Assembly: GCA_001683845.1 (NCBI GenBank)
Contig: LXQI01000007.1
Coordinates: 62,001 to 126,000, forward strand
From: Erythrobacter sp. ANT-B3C2
GTDB lineage: Bacteria; Pseudomonadota; Alphaproteobacteria; Sphingomonadales; Sphingomonadaceae
Direction: 5' to 3'
DNA: 64,000 bases
Positions 17,208 through 24,767 of the stretch are shown in pieces; position 1 is the stretch's first letter, and each line of letters starts with the position of its first letter. Under the pieces are notes generated by a model. The model searched no databases. It was given only the letters and a program-made list of their open reading frames with translations, and was not told the DNA's origin. A program made the position numbers and the translations under genes.

Positions 17208-19541
17208 TCAGTTGATCTGAGCGCGCAGGCTAATCCCAAAGTAGCGATCCGCATCGCGCGCGATCTGCAAGCGCTGGCCTGCGCTAATATTGAGCAGCGC
17301 GTAGCTCTCGTCGGCTATGTTTCGCGCGTGGAACGTTAAGCGATAGCGGTCTTCGGCGTCCGAAAAGCCGAGTGAGGCGTTCCAGATCCCGTAGGGGTCG
17401 ATCAGGCCCTGTTCGCCAAGGTCCGAGAACTGCTTGCTGGCGTGGCGGTAGTCGGTGTCCAAATACGTCCTGAAGCGACCGAGATCGGCCTCGTAGCTGC
17501 CGCCCAATGTGTAGACGAACTTTGGCGCCAGCGGCAGCTGCGTGCCGTCGCGCGCGTCAGGCGCATTGGTCAGCGGATTGGGGTTGAACCGCTTGACCCG
17601 TGCATCGGCGGACGCAGCGCTCGCGCGCAAGGTCAGTCCTTCGACCGGAACCACCAGCAGATCGGCTTCGAAGCCATCGGACTTCACTGTGCCCGCGTTG
17701 GTGAGGTTGGTCACGACGGCGCCGTTCAGCGTCACGAAGTTGTTGGCCTGGAAGCCGTCATATTCGACGGTGAAAGCCGCGACGTTGAGCTGCACACGGT
17801 TGTCGAGAAACTGCGTCTTGGCGCCGATCTCGAACGCGTCAGAAGTTTCCTCATCGATGGGGATCGCGTTGACGGGGGCGGTGTGGTTGAAGAAGACGTT
17901 GAAAGCGGGCCCCTTATATCCGCGCGTGTAGCTGCCGTAGAGCATGACGTCGTCGAGCGGCGTAAGCTGCAACACAGCCTTGCCCGAGAGGTTGCCGTTG
18001 TTGCTGCTGCCCCGCGAGGTATTGGTGCCGTTGCCGCCCGAAGCGAGCGTCCCGCCCGCCGGGTTGGCCGAGATACCGGGGCCGGTAGCCGGCGCGCCGT
18101 TCGTCGCGTTCACGCCCGGCGCGCGGGTGTGAATGAACGACAGATCGTCCCAAGTATAGCGCAACCCGCCCGTTACGGCGATCAGATCGCTCAGACGATA
18201 AGTGGCCTGCCCGAACACCGCATAGTTCGATGAACTGACATCGCTTTGGGAGGTTGCGGTCGGGAACAGCGTGCTGACCGTATCGGCGATGTTGCACGGG
18301 CGCCCACCGGAGGGGGCAACCGGAAGCGTCGAGCTCGCGCACGTGATATCGCGGCGGGTGAAAACCTGCGAATTGTCCGAATGCCAGAGTAAGCCGCCGA
18401 CCTGGTAGAAGAACGGAAGGGCAGGATCCGACGCGATCCGTGCCTCCAGCGAGATTTGCCGCGTTTCGACCAGGCCGTTGTCGTGCAGCTCGGCGGTGCC
18501 GACGAGCGCGCGCGGAAGAAAGTCGCCTTCGCGCAGCTCACGGTTTCTCCAGTCGCGATAGCCGTAGATCACGCTGAGCGTGTGGGAATCGGTCAGGTCA
18601 AAGTCGGCGTTGGCGGTCAGGCTCCACTGCGTATCCCTGGTCTGGGTGACGAGGTTGTGGTTCACAAAGCGTTGGTTGAGCCCTTGAGCGACGCCACCTG
18701 GAAGGCCCAGTTCGGCGTCAAGCACCGCGCCGCGGCTGACTGTGGTCACGTCGGCGCAGCAGTCGTCGTCGGCGCGGAAGTAGTCGGCGATGAACCGCAG
18801 TCGGGCGATCGCCCCATCGTAGTCGACGATGCCGCGGGCGCCGTAATGCTCGTAGCCGTTCACGTTGTTGCGTTCGCCACCGAAGACATTGGTGATGTTG
18901 CCGTCGTAAGACCCGTAGAAGCCGGTTACGCGTGCGGTGAGGTCCATGCCGATCGGTCCGGAGAGCGCGCCACGGAACCGATATTCGTCGCCTTCGAACC
19001 ACTCGGCGCGAGCCTCAGCCTCAAAGCTGTCGCTGCCGCCCTTGGAGATGATGTTGACGAGACCCGCGCTTGCGTTCTTACCGAACAGCGTGCCCTGAGG
19101 CCCGCGCAGCACCTCGAGCCGCTCGATGTCGACCAGGTCCATGAAGGCCTGCCCCGAGCGGCTTAGTACGATGCCGTCGACGACGGTGGACACGCTCGGC
19201 TCGGCGGCGATCGAGAAGGTGATGGTTCCCACTCCGCGCATCACAATCGCACTATTGGCGCTCGTGGTGCCCTTGCGGAAGGTGACCGAGGGAACGAGCT
19301 GGCTCAGTCCCTCGAGGCTCGTTGTGCCCGCCGCCTCGAGCCGCTCGGACGTGAGCGCGGTGATCGAGATCGGCACGTCCTGGACGTTTTCCGCGACCCT
19401 CTGCGCGGTGACGATGATCTCCTGAATGCCCGCCTCGTTGGCTGGCTCGGCGCTGACATCCTGCGCCGCTGCGGGTGTGGCCAGAATTGTAGCGAGCCCG
19501 GCGAACGTCAGCGCGCTCGTGGCGCGAAGCATGCAATTCAT
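17208..19541 (-). CDS. TonB-dependent outer-membrane receptor
   Basis: A 777-residue receptor. The signal peptide ends near 'ATPAAAQD' (residue 27), followed by a TonB-box-like 'QEIIVTAQRVAENVQDVP' and the plug domain (about 50-160, 'VLRGPQGTLFGKNASAGLVNI'). The remainder is a beta-barrel ending in 'YFGISLRAQIN'. This is the sphingomonad-expanded class related to carbohydrate and small-molecule uptake. The gene diverges from the sulfoquinovosidase across a 148-bp promoter region, so it likely brings sulfoquinovosyl glycerol or related sulfoglycolipid fragments through the outer membrane. The substrate rests only on context. Confidence 0.9.
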   Translation of the reverse strand: MNCMLRATSALTFAGLATILATPAAAQDVSAEPANEAGIQEIIVTAQRVAENVQDVPISITALTSERLEAAGTTSLEGLSQLVPSVTFRKGTTSANSAIVMRGVGTITFSIAAEPSVSTVVDGIVLSRSGQAFMDLVDIERLEVLRGPQGTLFGKNASAGLVNIISKGGSDSFEAEARAEWFEGDEYRFRGALSGPIGMDLTARVTGFYGSYDGNITNVFGGERNNVNGYEHYGARGIVDYDGAIARLRFIADYFRADDDCCADVTTVSRGAVLDAELGLPGGVAQGLNQRFVNHNLVTQTRDTQWSLTANADFDLTDSHTLSVIYGYRDWRNRELREGDFLPRALVGTAELHDNGLVETRQISLEARIASDPALPFFYQVGGLLWHSDNSQVFTRRDITCASSTLPVAPSGGRPCNIADTVSTLFPTATSQSDVSSSNYAVFGQATYRLSDLIAVTGGLRYTWDDLSFIHTRAPGVNATNGAPATGPGISANPAGGTLASGGNGTNTSRGSSNNGNLSGKAVLQLTPLDDVMLYGSYTRGYKGPAFNVFFNHTAPVNAIPIDEETSDAFEIGAKTQFLDNRVQLNVAAFTVEYDGFQANNFVTLNGAVVTNLTNAGTVKSDGFEADLLVVPVEGLTLRASAASADARVKRFNPNPLTNAPDARDGTQLPLAPKFVYTLGGSYEADLGRFRTYLDTDYRHASKQFSDLGEQGLIDPYGIWNASLGFSDAEDRYRLTFHARNIADESYALLNISAGQRLQIARDADRYFGISLRAQIN

Positions 19542-19627
19542 GGAAACCCTCCCTGAAATTCGCTCGGCAAAACAGTACCTTGCGAAGCTTAAGATCGGCG
19601 GGTTTTGTCACCCGCTCGCTTGGTCCA

Positions 19628-19667
19628 TTGATTTGCGTAAAACGACACGATATGTCAAGCGGTGTCA
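19628..19667 (+). promoter_or_regulatory. Candidate promoter and operator of the sulfoquinovosidase operon
   Basis: TTGATT and TATGTC, 17 bp apart, form a plausible -35/-10 pair for the rightward operon. Over the -10 lie GACA-N5-TGTC and two direct TGTCA copies (19653, 19663) one helical turn apart. The region also serves the divergent TonB receptor gene. A LacI-family operator here is expected, but the exact site is a guess. Confidence 0.35.
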
Positions 19668-19689
19668 TACTTCTAGGACAGGCCGCATT

Positions 19690-21699
19690 ATGCAGCTGCG
19701 CGAGTGCCACAATAGCAAGGGCTTCGAACTCGTGGTGGCGGACCAGGTTGTGCTGCGCCATGCACCTGATTGTCCGGCGGTGGCCACCGCGCGAGGATGC
19801 CCGGACATCGACATGGTTCGCGGCAACTTCCGGATCGAGGATGCACCGTTCGACCGGGTCGTTGCCGATGGCTGGCGGCACGGTGGAGCCGGCGCCGAGT
19901 TGCTCGAGCAAGGAAGGCCGGTCGCGCTGCTCGAATGGGACGAGCGGTCGCTCCGCGTCCGCGCGCTGACGGCAGGCCATGATCGTCTTTGGGTGCGGTT
20001 TCACGCCGAACCGGGCGAGGCCGTGTGGGGCGGGGGCGAGCAGATGAGCTACCTTGCTCTCAACGGCCGGCGTTTCCCGATGTGGACCAGCGAGCCCGGC
20101 GTCGGCCGGGACAAGTCGACCGATCTCACCCGCGCGATGGACGAAGCCGGCATGGCAGGCGGCGACTACTGGACGAGCAACTACCCCCAGCCGACGTTCG
20201 TCACCTCGCGCTGGCTGGCGGTCCACCTCGACGCGAGCTGCTATAGCGCACTCGATTTCACTGATCCGACCCGTCACGAGGTCGAAGTCTGGACGGGAGA
20301 TGCGCGGTTCGAATTCTTCGCCGCCGACGGCCCGCAACCACTTGTGAGCCAGATGGCCGACCGTTTCGGCCGCCAGGCCGCGCTTCCGGATTGGGCGATC
20401 ACCGGCGCCATCATCGGCCTCAAGTCGGGTGCATCGAGTTTTGACCGGCTCGAGCGGTTCATCGAGGCCGGCGCAGCGGTCTCGGGCCTGTGGTGCGAGG
20501 ATTGGGCGGGCATTCGCGAAACCAGCTTCGGCCGCCGCCTTTTCTGGGATTGGCACATTGGCAAGCGCAGCGAAGCCCGATTTCCCGACCTCCGCCGCCG
20601 CTTAGCCAAGCTCGACGAGCGCGGCATACGGTTCCTCGGCTACTCCAATCCCTATCTCGCCAACGACGGCGAGCTGTTCGTCGAGGCGCGCGAGGGTGGG
20701 CACCTCTGTCTCCAGCGAGGCAGCGGCAAGGTTTACCTGGTCGATTTTGGCGAGTTCGACTGCGGAGTGGTCGACTTCACCCGGGATGAAACTCGCGAGT
20801 GGTTCGCCGAGCGCGTGTTGGGTCGCGAGCTGCTCGACGCGGGCATGGCCGGTTGGATGGCCGATTTCGGCGAATACCTGCCGGTCGACCTGGCGCTCGC
20901 CGACGGCTCGGATCCGATGGTCATGCACAACCGCTGGCCGGTGCTGTGGGCCGAGGTGAACGCGCGCGCGCTCGAGAGCCGCGGCAAGACCGGCGATGCG
21001 GTGTTCTTCATGCGCGCCGGCTTCTCTGGAGTGCAGGAGCATTGTCCCCTGCTGTGGGCGGGTGACCAGTGTGTCGATTTCACTCGGCACGACGGGATCG
21101 GCACGGTGATCACCGCGGCACTGTCGGCGGGCTTAGTGGGCAATGCATACAGCCATTCGGACTGCGGCGGCTACACCTCACTCCTTGGCCACGTACGCAG
21201 CGAAGAGCTGATGATGCGCTGGTGCGAGCTCGCCGCGTTCACGCCGGTGATGCGCAGCCACGAAGGCAACCGACCCGATGACAACCTGCAGTATGACAGC
21301 ACACCCGAACTGCTCGCGTGCTTTGCGAAGTGGAGCCGGGTCCACGCCGCGCTTGCGCCTTACATTCGCGCGCTGAGCGACGAGGCAGCCACTAGCGGAT
21401 TGCCGCTGCAGCGGCCTTTGTTTCTCGAGTTTCCGGACGATTCTGAGCTGTTTGCGGTGCAAGACCAGTACTTTTATGGGCCTGACCTGATCGTAGCACC
21501 AGTGATTGAGGAAGGCGCAGCCGCCCGGGAGGTCATCCTGCCGGGCGATGCGCATTGGCGGCATGTCTGGACCGGGGCGGACTTCGCCCCGGGCACGCAT
21601 GCAATTGCCGCGCAGATCGGTCAGCCGCCGGTGTTTTACCGCCCTGGCAGCCTGTACGCAGAGCTGTTCGCAGCCTTACCTGAGGCGCTTGGCGGATGA
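19690..21699 (+). CDS. Sulfoquinovosidase (GH31, YihQ/SmoI type)
   Basis: A glycoside hydrolase family 31 enzyme that should release sulfoquinovose from sulfoquinovosyl glycerol; 669 residues against about 678 for E. coli YihQ. Catalytic aspartates: D392 in 'GWMADFGEYLP' and D491 in 'HSDCGGYTS'. The sulfonate-binding residues that separate sulfoquinovosidases from alpha-glucosidases are present: K245 ('GLKSG'), E270 ('WCEDW'), R283 and W286 ('GRRLFW'), i.e. the K-E-R-W pattern of the Agrobacterium-type enzyme. The ATG at 19690 matches the YihQ N-terminus; the longer track ORF runs back into the divergent promoter. Its stop overlaps the regulator start (ATGA). No signal peptide is seen, so hydrolysis is cytoplasmic. 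Confidence 0.93.
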   Translation: MQLRECHNSKGFELVVADQVVLRHAPDCPAVATARGCPDIDMVRGNFRIEDAPFDRVVADGWRHGGAGAELLEQGRPVALLEWDERSLRVRALTAGHDRLWVRFHAEPGEAVWGGGEQMSYLALNGRRFPMWTSEPGVGRDKSTDLTRAMDEAGMAGGDYWTSNYPQPTFVTSRWLAVHLDASCYSALDFTDPTRHEVEVWTGDARFEFFAADGPQPLVSQMADRFGRQAALPDWAITGAIIGLKSGASSFDRLERFIEAGAAVSGLWCEDWAGIRETSFGRRLFWDWHIGKRSEARFPDLRRRLAKLDERGIRFLGYSNPYLANDGELFVEAREGGHLCLQRGSGKVYLVDFGEFDCGVVDFTRDETREWFAERVLGRELLDAGMAGWMADFGEYLPVDLALADGSDPMVMHNRWPVLWAEVNARALESRGKTGDAVFFMRAGFSGVQEHCPLLWAGDQCVDFTRHDGIGTVITAALSAGLVGNAYSHSDCGGYTSLLGHVRSEELMMRWCELAAFTPVMRSHEGNRPDDNLQYDSTPELLACFAKWSRVHAALAPYIRALSDEAATSGLPLQRPLFLEFPDDSELFAVQDQYFYGPDLIVAPVIEEGAAAREVILPGDAHWRHVWTGADFAPGTHAIAAQIGQPPVFYRPGSLYAELFAALPEALGG

Positions 21700-22709
21700 G
21701 CGGACGGTCGAACATCCGCGATGTTGCCGCGTGCGCGGGTGTGGCGGTGAAAACCGTCAGCCGAGTGCTGAATGGCCATGCCTATGTCAGTGAGGCGACC
21801 AGAAAGCGGGTCGAAGAAGCGATGGACGCGCTCGACTTTCGCCCCAGCATCGCGGCGCGCATCCTGTCAGGCGCCAAATCCAACCAGATCGCGCTGATTT
21901 ACGACAATCACAGCCCATACTACACCTTCCAGATTCAGAAGGGCTGTTGGGAACATTGCCATGCGCACGGCACTCGCCTGCTCGCACAGCCGATCGACGT
22001 CGACGATCCGGCGGTTGGCGCTCAAGTGCGCGGGCTGATCAGCGAAACCCATGTCGACGGTATCATCCTATCCTCGCCGGTGACCGACTGCGCCCCCGTC
22101 CTCGCGGTGCTCGACATGCTCGACATTCCCTTCGTTCGCATCTCGCCAGGGACCAACCACGCGCTCACCAGCTCGGTGTTCATGGACGACGTGCAGGCGG
22201 GCGACGATATGACGACCCACCTCGTCAACCACGGTCATCGACGCATTGGTTTCATCAAGGGCCACCCGAGCCACATGGCGACCGGGGAGCGACTCCACGG
22301 CTATCGCAAGGCGCTCGACCGCGCGGGGATCGGCTTCGAGCCGGCGCTGGTCATCGACGGCGAGTTCGACTTCGACAGCGGGGTGCGCGCCGCTGCGGTG
22401 CTGCTCGATCTGCCCAAGGCGCCGACGGCGATCTTCGCTTCGAACGACGACATGGCCGCCGGCGTGCTCGCCGAAGCGCACGGCCGGGCGATCGAGGTGC
22501 CGACCGAGCTATCGGTGGCCGGGTTCGATGATACCACGCTCGCGCGCACCGTCTGGCCGCCCCTGACAACGATCCACCAGCCGATGGCGGAGCTGGCGCG
22601 TACCGCGGCAGAGATTCTCATCACCGGCGGCGAGATCAGCCACCGCCGCTTGCCGCACCAGTTGGTCGAGCGCGGCTCTGTCGCGCCACCACCCAGGAGA
22701 ATTGCATGA
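21696..22709 (+). CDS. LacI family transcriptional regulator of the sulfoquinovose locus
   Basis: A 337-residue repressor. The N-terminal HTH reads 'NIRDVAACAGVAVKTVSRVLNG' (about 6-27) with the hinge helix 'RPSIAARILSG'. The periplasmic-binding-protein-like effector domain follows, ending with 'VPTELSVAGFDDTTLARTVWPPLTTIHQP', typical of LacI/GalR proteins. It is embedded in the operon it probably controls, coupled by ATGA overlaps on both sides. Sulfoquinovose or a derivative is the likely inducer, by context only. Confidence 0.92.
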   Translation: MSGRSNIRDVAACAGVAVKTVSRVLNGHAYVSEATRKRVEEAMDALDFRPSIAARILSGAKSNQIALIYDNHSPYYTFQIQKGCWEHCHAHGTRLLAQPIDVDDPAVGAQVRGLISETHVDGIILSSPVTDCAPVLAVLDMLDIPFVRISPGTNHALTSSVFMDDVQAGDDMTTHLVNHGHRRIGFIKGHPSHMATGERLHGYRKALDRAGIGFEPALVIDGEFDFDSGVRAAAVLLDLPKAPTAIFASNDDMAAGVLAEAHGRAIEVPTELSVAGFDDTTLARTVWPPLTTIHQPMAELARTAAEILITGGEISHRRLPHQLVERGSVAPPPRRIA

Positions 22710-23620
22710 GCCTTCTGCCCGCCCCGCCCGCCGGCCGCTCTCTTGGGCAATCCGGGGTCGGCATGTCGCCGATCGCCTGGGGCATGTGGCGGCTCGCCGA
22801 TGATAGGCGGAGCGCGGGCGAGGCGGCGCAGCTGGTCAACGCTGCGCTCGATGCGGGGATCACGTTGTTTGACACAGCCGACATTTACGGTTTCGACGGA
22901 GTAAGTGGCTTCGGCGACGCCGAAGCGCTGCTGGGTGAAGTGCTCGCGGCCGAACCCGGGTTGCGCCGCCGGATGGTTCTGGCGAGTAAGGGTGGCATCC
23001 GGCCACCGTTGCCATACGATCAGTCGCCAGCATACCTCGCCGAGGCAATTGAAGGGTCGCTGAGCCGCCTGCAGGTCGAGACGATCGACCTATGGCAGAT
23101 CCACCGGCCTGACATCCTTTCCCACCCTCAAGAGGTCGCCCGCACGCTTGAGGACGCGCTCTCCGCCGGCAAGATCCGCGCACTTGGAGTGTCCAACTTC
23201 ACGACCGCACAGGCCGAGGCGTTAGTGGCGTTTCTCGACACGCCGCTTGCCGCGACGCAGCTCGAAATCAGCCCGCTGCGGATTGATAGCTTCGCCAACG
23301 GGGATCTCGATCAGGCGATGCGCCTAGGCCTTACTGCGCTAGCATGGTCGCCGCTGGGCGGCGGACGGCTGCTCGCGCCCAAGACCAACCGCGAGCGTGC
23401 GACCGCCGCCGAACTCGACCGGATCGCGGAGGAGCAGGGGGTGAGCCGCAGCGTCGCAGCCTATGGCTGGCTGATGGCGCACCCCGCGGGGATCGTCCCC
23501 CTCGTCGGCTCGCAAAATCCGGGCAGGATAGCCGAGGCGGCTGGAGCGCTGGCGATGCGATGGACCCGGCAGGATTGGTATGCGGTGCTCGTCGCCGCCC
23601 GAGGAGAAAAGCTACCATGA
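22706..23620 (+). CDS. Aldo/keto reductase, candidate 6-oxo-glucose reductase (SmoB-like)
   Basis: A 304-residue TIM-barrel oxidoreductase with the complete AKR tetrad: D56 and Y61 in 'FDTADIYG', K95 in 'LASKGG', H133 in 'WQIHRPD'. The NADPH-binding C-terminal part contains 'IVPLVGSQNPGRIAEAAGAL'. In the oxidative sulfoquinovose pathway an AKR reduces 6-dehydro-D-glucose, the product of the monooxygenase, to glucose. The position between regulator and monooxygenase, with ATGA overlaps on both sides, fits that role. The family is certain; the substrate is inferred from neighbours. Confidence 0.88.
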   Translation: MSLLPAPPAGRSLGQSGVGMSPIAWGMWRLADDRRSAGEAAQLVNAALDAGITLFDTADIYGFDGVSGFGDAEALLGEVLAAEPGLRRRMVLASKGGIRPPLPYDQSPAYLAEAIEGSLSRLQVETIDLWQIHRPDILSHPQEVARTLEDALSAGKIRALGVSNFTTAQAEALVAFLDTPLAATQLEISPLRIDSFANGDLDQAMRLGLTALAWSPLGGGRLLAPKTNRERATAAELDRIAEEQGVSRSVAAYGWLMAHPAGIVPLVGSQNPGRIAEAAGALAMRWTRQDWYAVLVAARGEKLP

Positions 23621-24702
23621 CGAAACAGTGCGAGATCGCGTGGTTTTCCGCGTTGTGCGATGACGATTACGAGTTTCTCGGCGTCCCCGATCCCGCTCTA
23701 CGGTCGAGTTGGGAGCATTGCCGCAATATCGTCCTCCGAGCGGAGGAGGGTGGGTTCGACAATATCTTGCTTCCATCAGGCTACCAATTGGGCCTCGACA
23801 CAACGGTCTTCGCCGCGGCGATCGCACCCATGCTCACGCGGATGAAGCTCCTGTGGGCGACCCGCATCGGGGAGGACTGGCCGCCGCAGCTCGCCCGCCG
23901 GATCGCAACCCTGGACCGCATCCTCGGCCCCAATATGGAAGGGACCGCTGGGCGGCTCAACGTCAACATCATCTCTTCCGACATGCCCGGGCAGACAATG
24001 GCGGGCGGCCCGCGCTATGCCCGCGCAACCGAGGTGATGAAGATCGTTCGCGCCTTGCTCAATGGCGAGAGCATTGACCACCAGGGCGAGCACTACCAGC
24101 TCAAGCTCGATCCCCCGCGGATCAGCACGATCAGCGGCAAATGCCCGCCGTTCTATTTCGGTGGCCTCAGCCACGAGGCGCGCGAGTGCGCGGCAGAGGC
24201 ATGCGACGTCTACCTGATGTGGCCTGACAGGATGGAACAGGTACGCGAGATCATAGCTGACATGACCGCGCGTGCGGCGAAGTACGGCCGCACGCTTCGG
24301 TTTGGCTACCGCGTCCATGTCATCGTGCGCGAGACCGAGGACGAGGCACGGGCCTACGCCGACCGGCTGCTGTCCAAGCTCGACGACGAGAAGGGCCGCG
24401 CGATTCGCGAAGCCTCACTCGATGCAAAGAACTACGGCGTCCAGCGCCAGGCCGAGCTGCGCGGTGCAGCCGACGGCGACGGCTTTGTTGAGGACAACCT
24501 CTGGACCGGTATCGGACGCGCGCGTTCGGGCTGCGGATCGGCAATCGTGGGAACGCCCGATCAGGTCCTGGCCAAGCTGCGCGCCTATCAGGCCGAAGGG
24601 ATCGAGGCGTTCATCCTGTCCGGATACCCGCATACCAACGAATGCGACATGTTCGCCCGCTACGTGCTGCCGCATATCGAACACGGCCCGCTGACGTTCT
24701 GA
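23617..24702 (+). CDS. LLM-class flavin monooxygenase, candidate sulfoquinovose monooxygenase (SmoC/SsuD-like)
   Basis: A 361-residue FMNH2-dependent luciferase-like monooxygenase related to alkanesulfonate monooxygenase SsuD. SsuD-like features: 'LLPSGYQLGLDTTVFAAAIAP', 'LLWATRIGEDWPPQLARRIATLDRI', 'RLNVNIISSDMPGQ', and 'FYFGGLSHEARECAAEACDVYLMW'. The ATG at 23617 has a GGAG site and overlaps the AKR stop; the long track ORF upstream is shadow. The expected reaction is oxidative C-S cleavage of sulfoquinovose to 6-oxo-glucose and sulfite. It needs reduced flavin, but no flavin reductase gene is in the window. Activity on another alkanesulfonate remains possible. Confidence 0.88.
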   Translation: MTKQCEIAWFSALCDDDYEFLGVPDPALRSSWEHCRNIVLRAEEGGFDNILLPSGYQLGLDTTVFAAAIAPMLTRMKLLWATRIGEDWPPQLARRIATLDRILGPNMEGTAGRLNVNIISSDMPGQTMAGGPRYARATEVMKIVRALLNGESIDHQGEHYQLKLDPPRISTISGKCPPFYFGGLSHEARECAAEACDVYLMWPDRMEQVREIIADMTARAAKYGRTLRFGYRVHVIVRETEDEARAYADRLLSKLDDEKGRAIREASLDAKNYGVQRQAELRGAADGDGFVEDNLWTGIGRARSGCGSAIVGTPDQVLAKLRAYQAEGIEAFILSGYPHTNECDMFARYVLPHIEHGPLTF

Positions 24703-24767
24703 TTCAGGCCATGCGCCCTTCGGAACCGATGCTGTCATGAAGCAACACCTGCTCAACGGACGGGACG

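Noticed and set aside
19252-20556. 434-codon minus-strand ORF across the TonB/sulfoquinovosidase promoter
   Set aside because: It covers the divergent promoter and runs antisense to the GH31 catalytic region; composition is that of a shadow frame.
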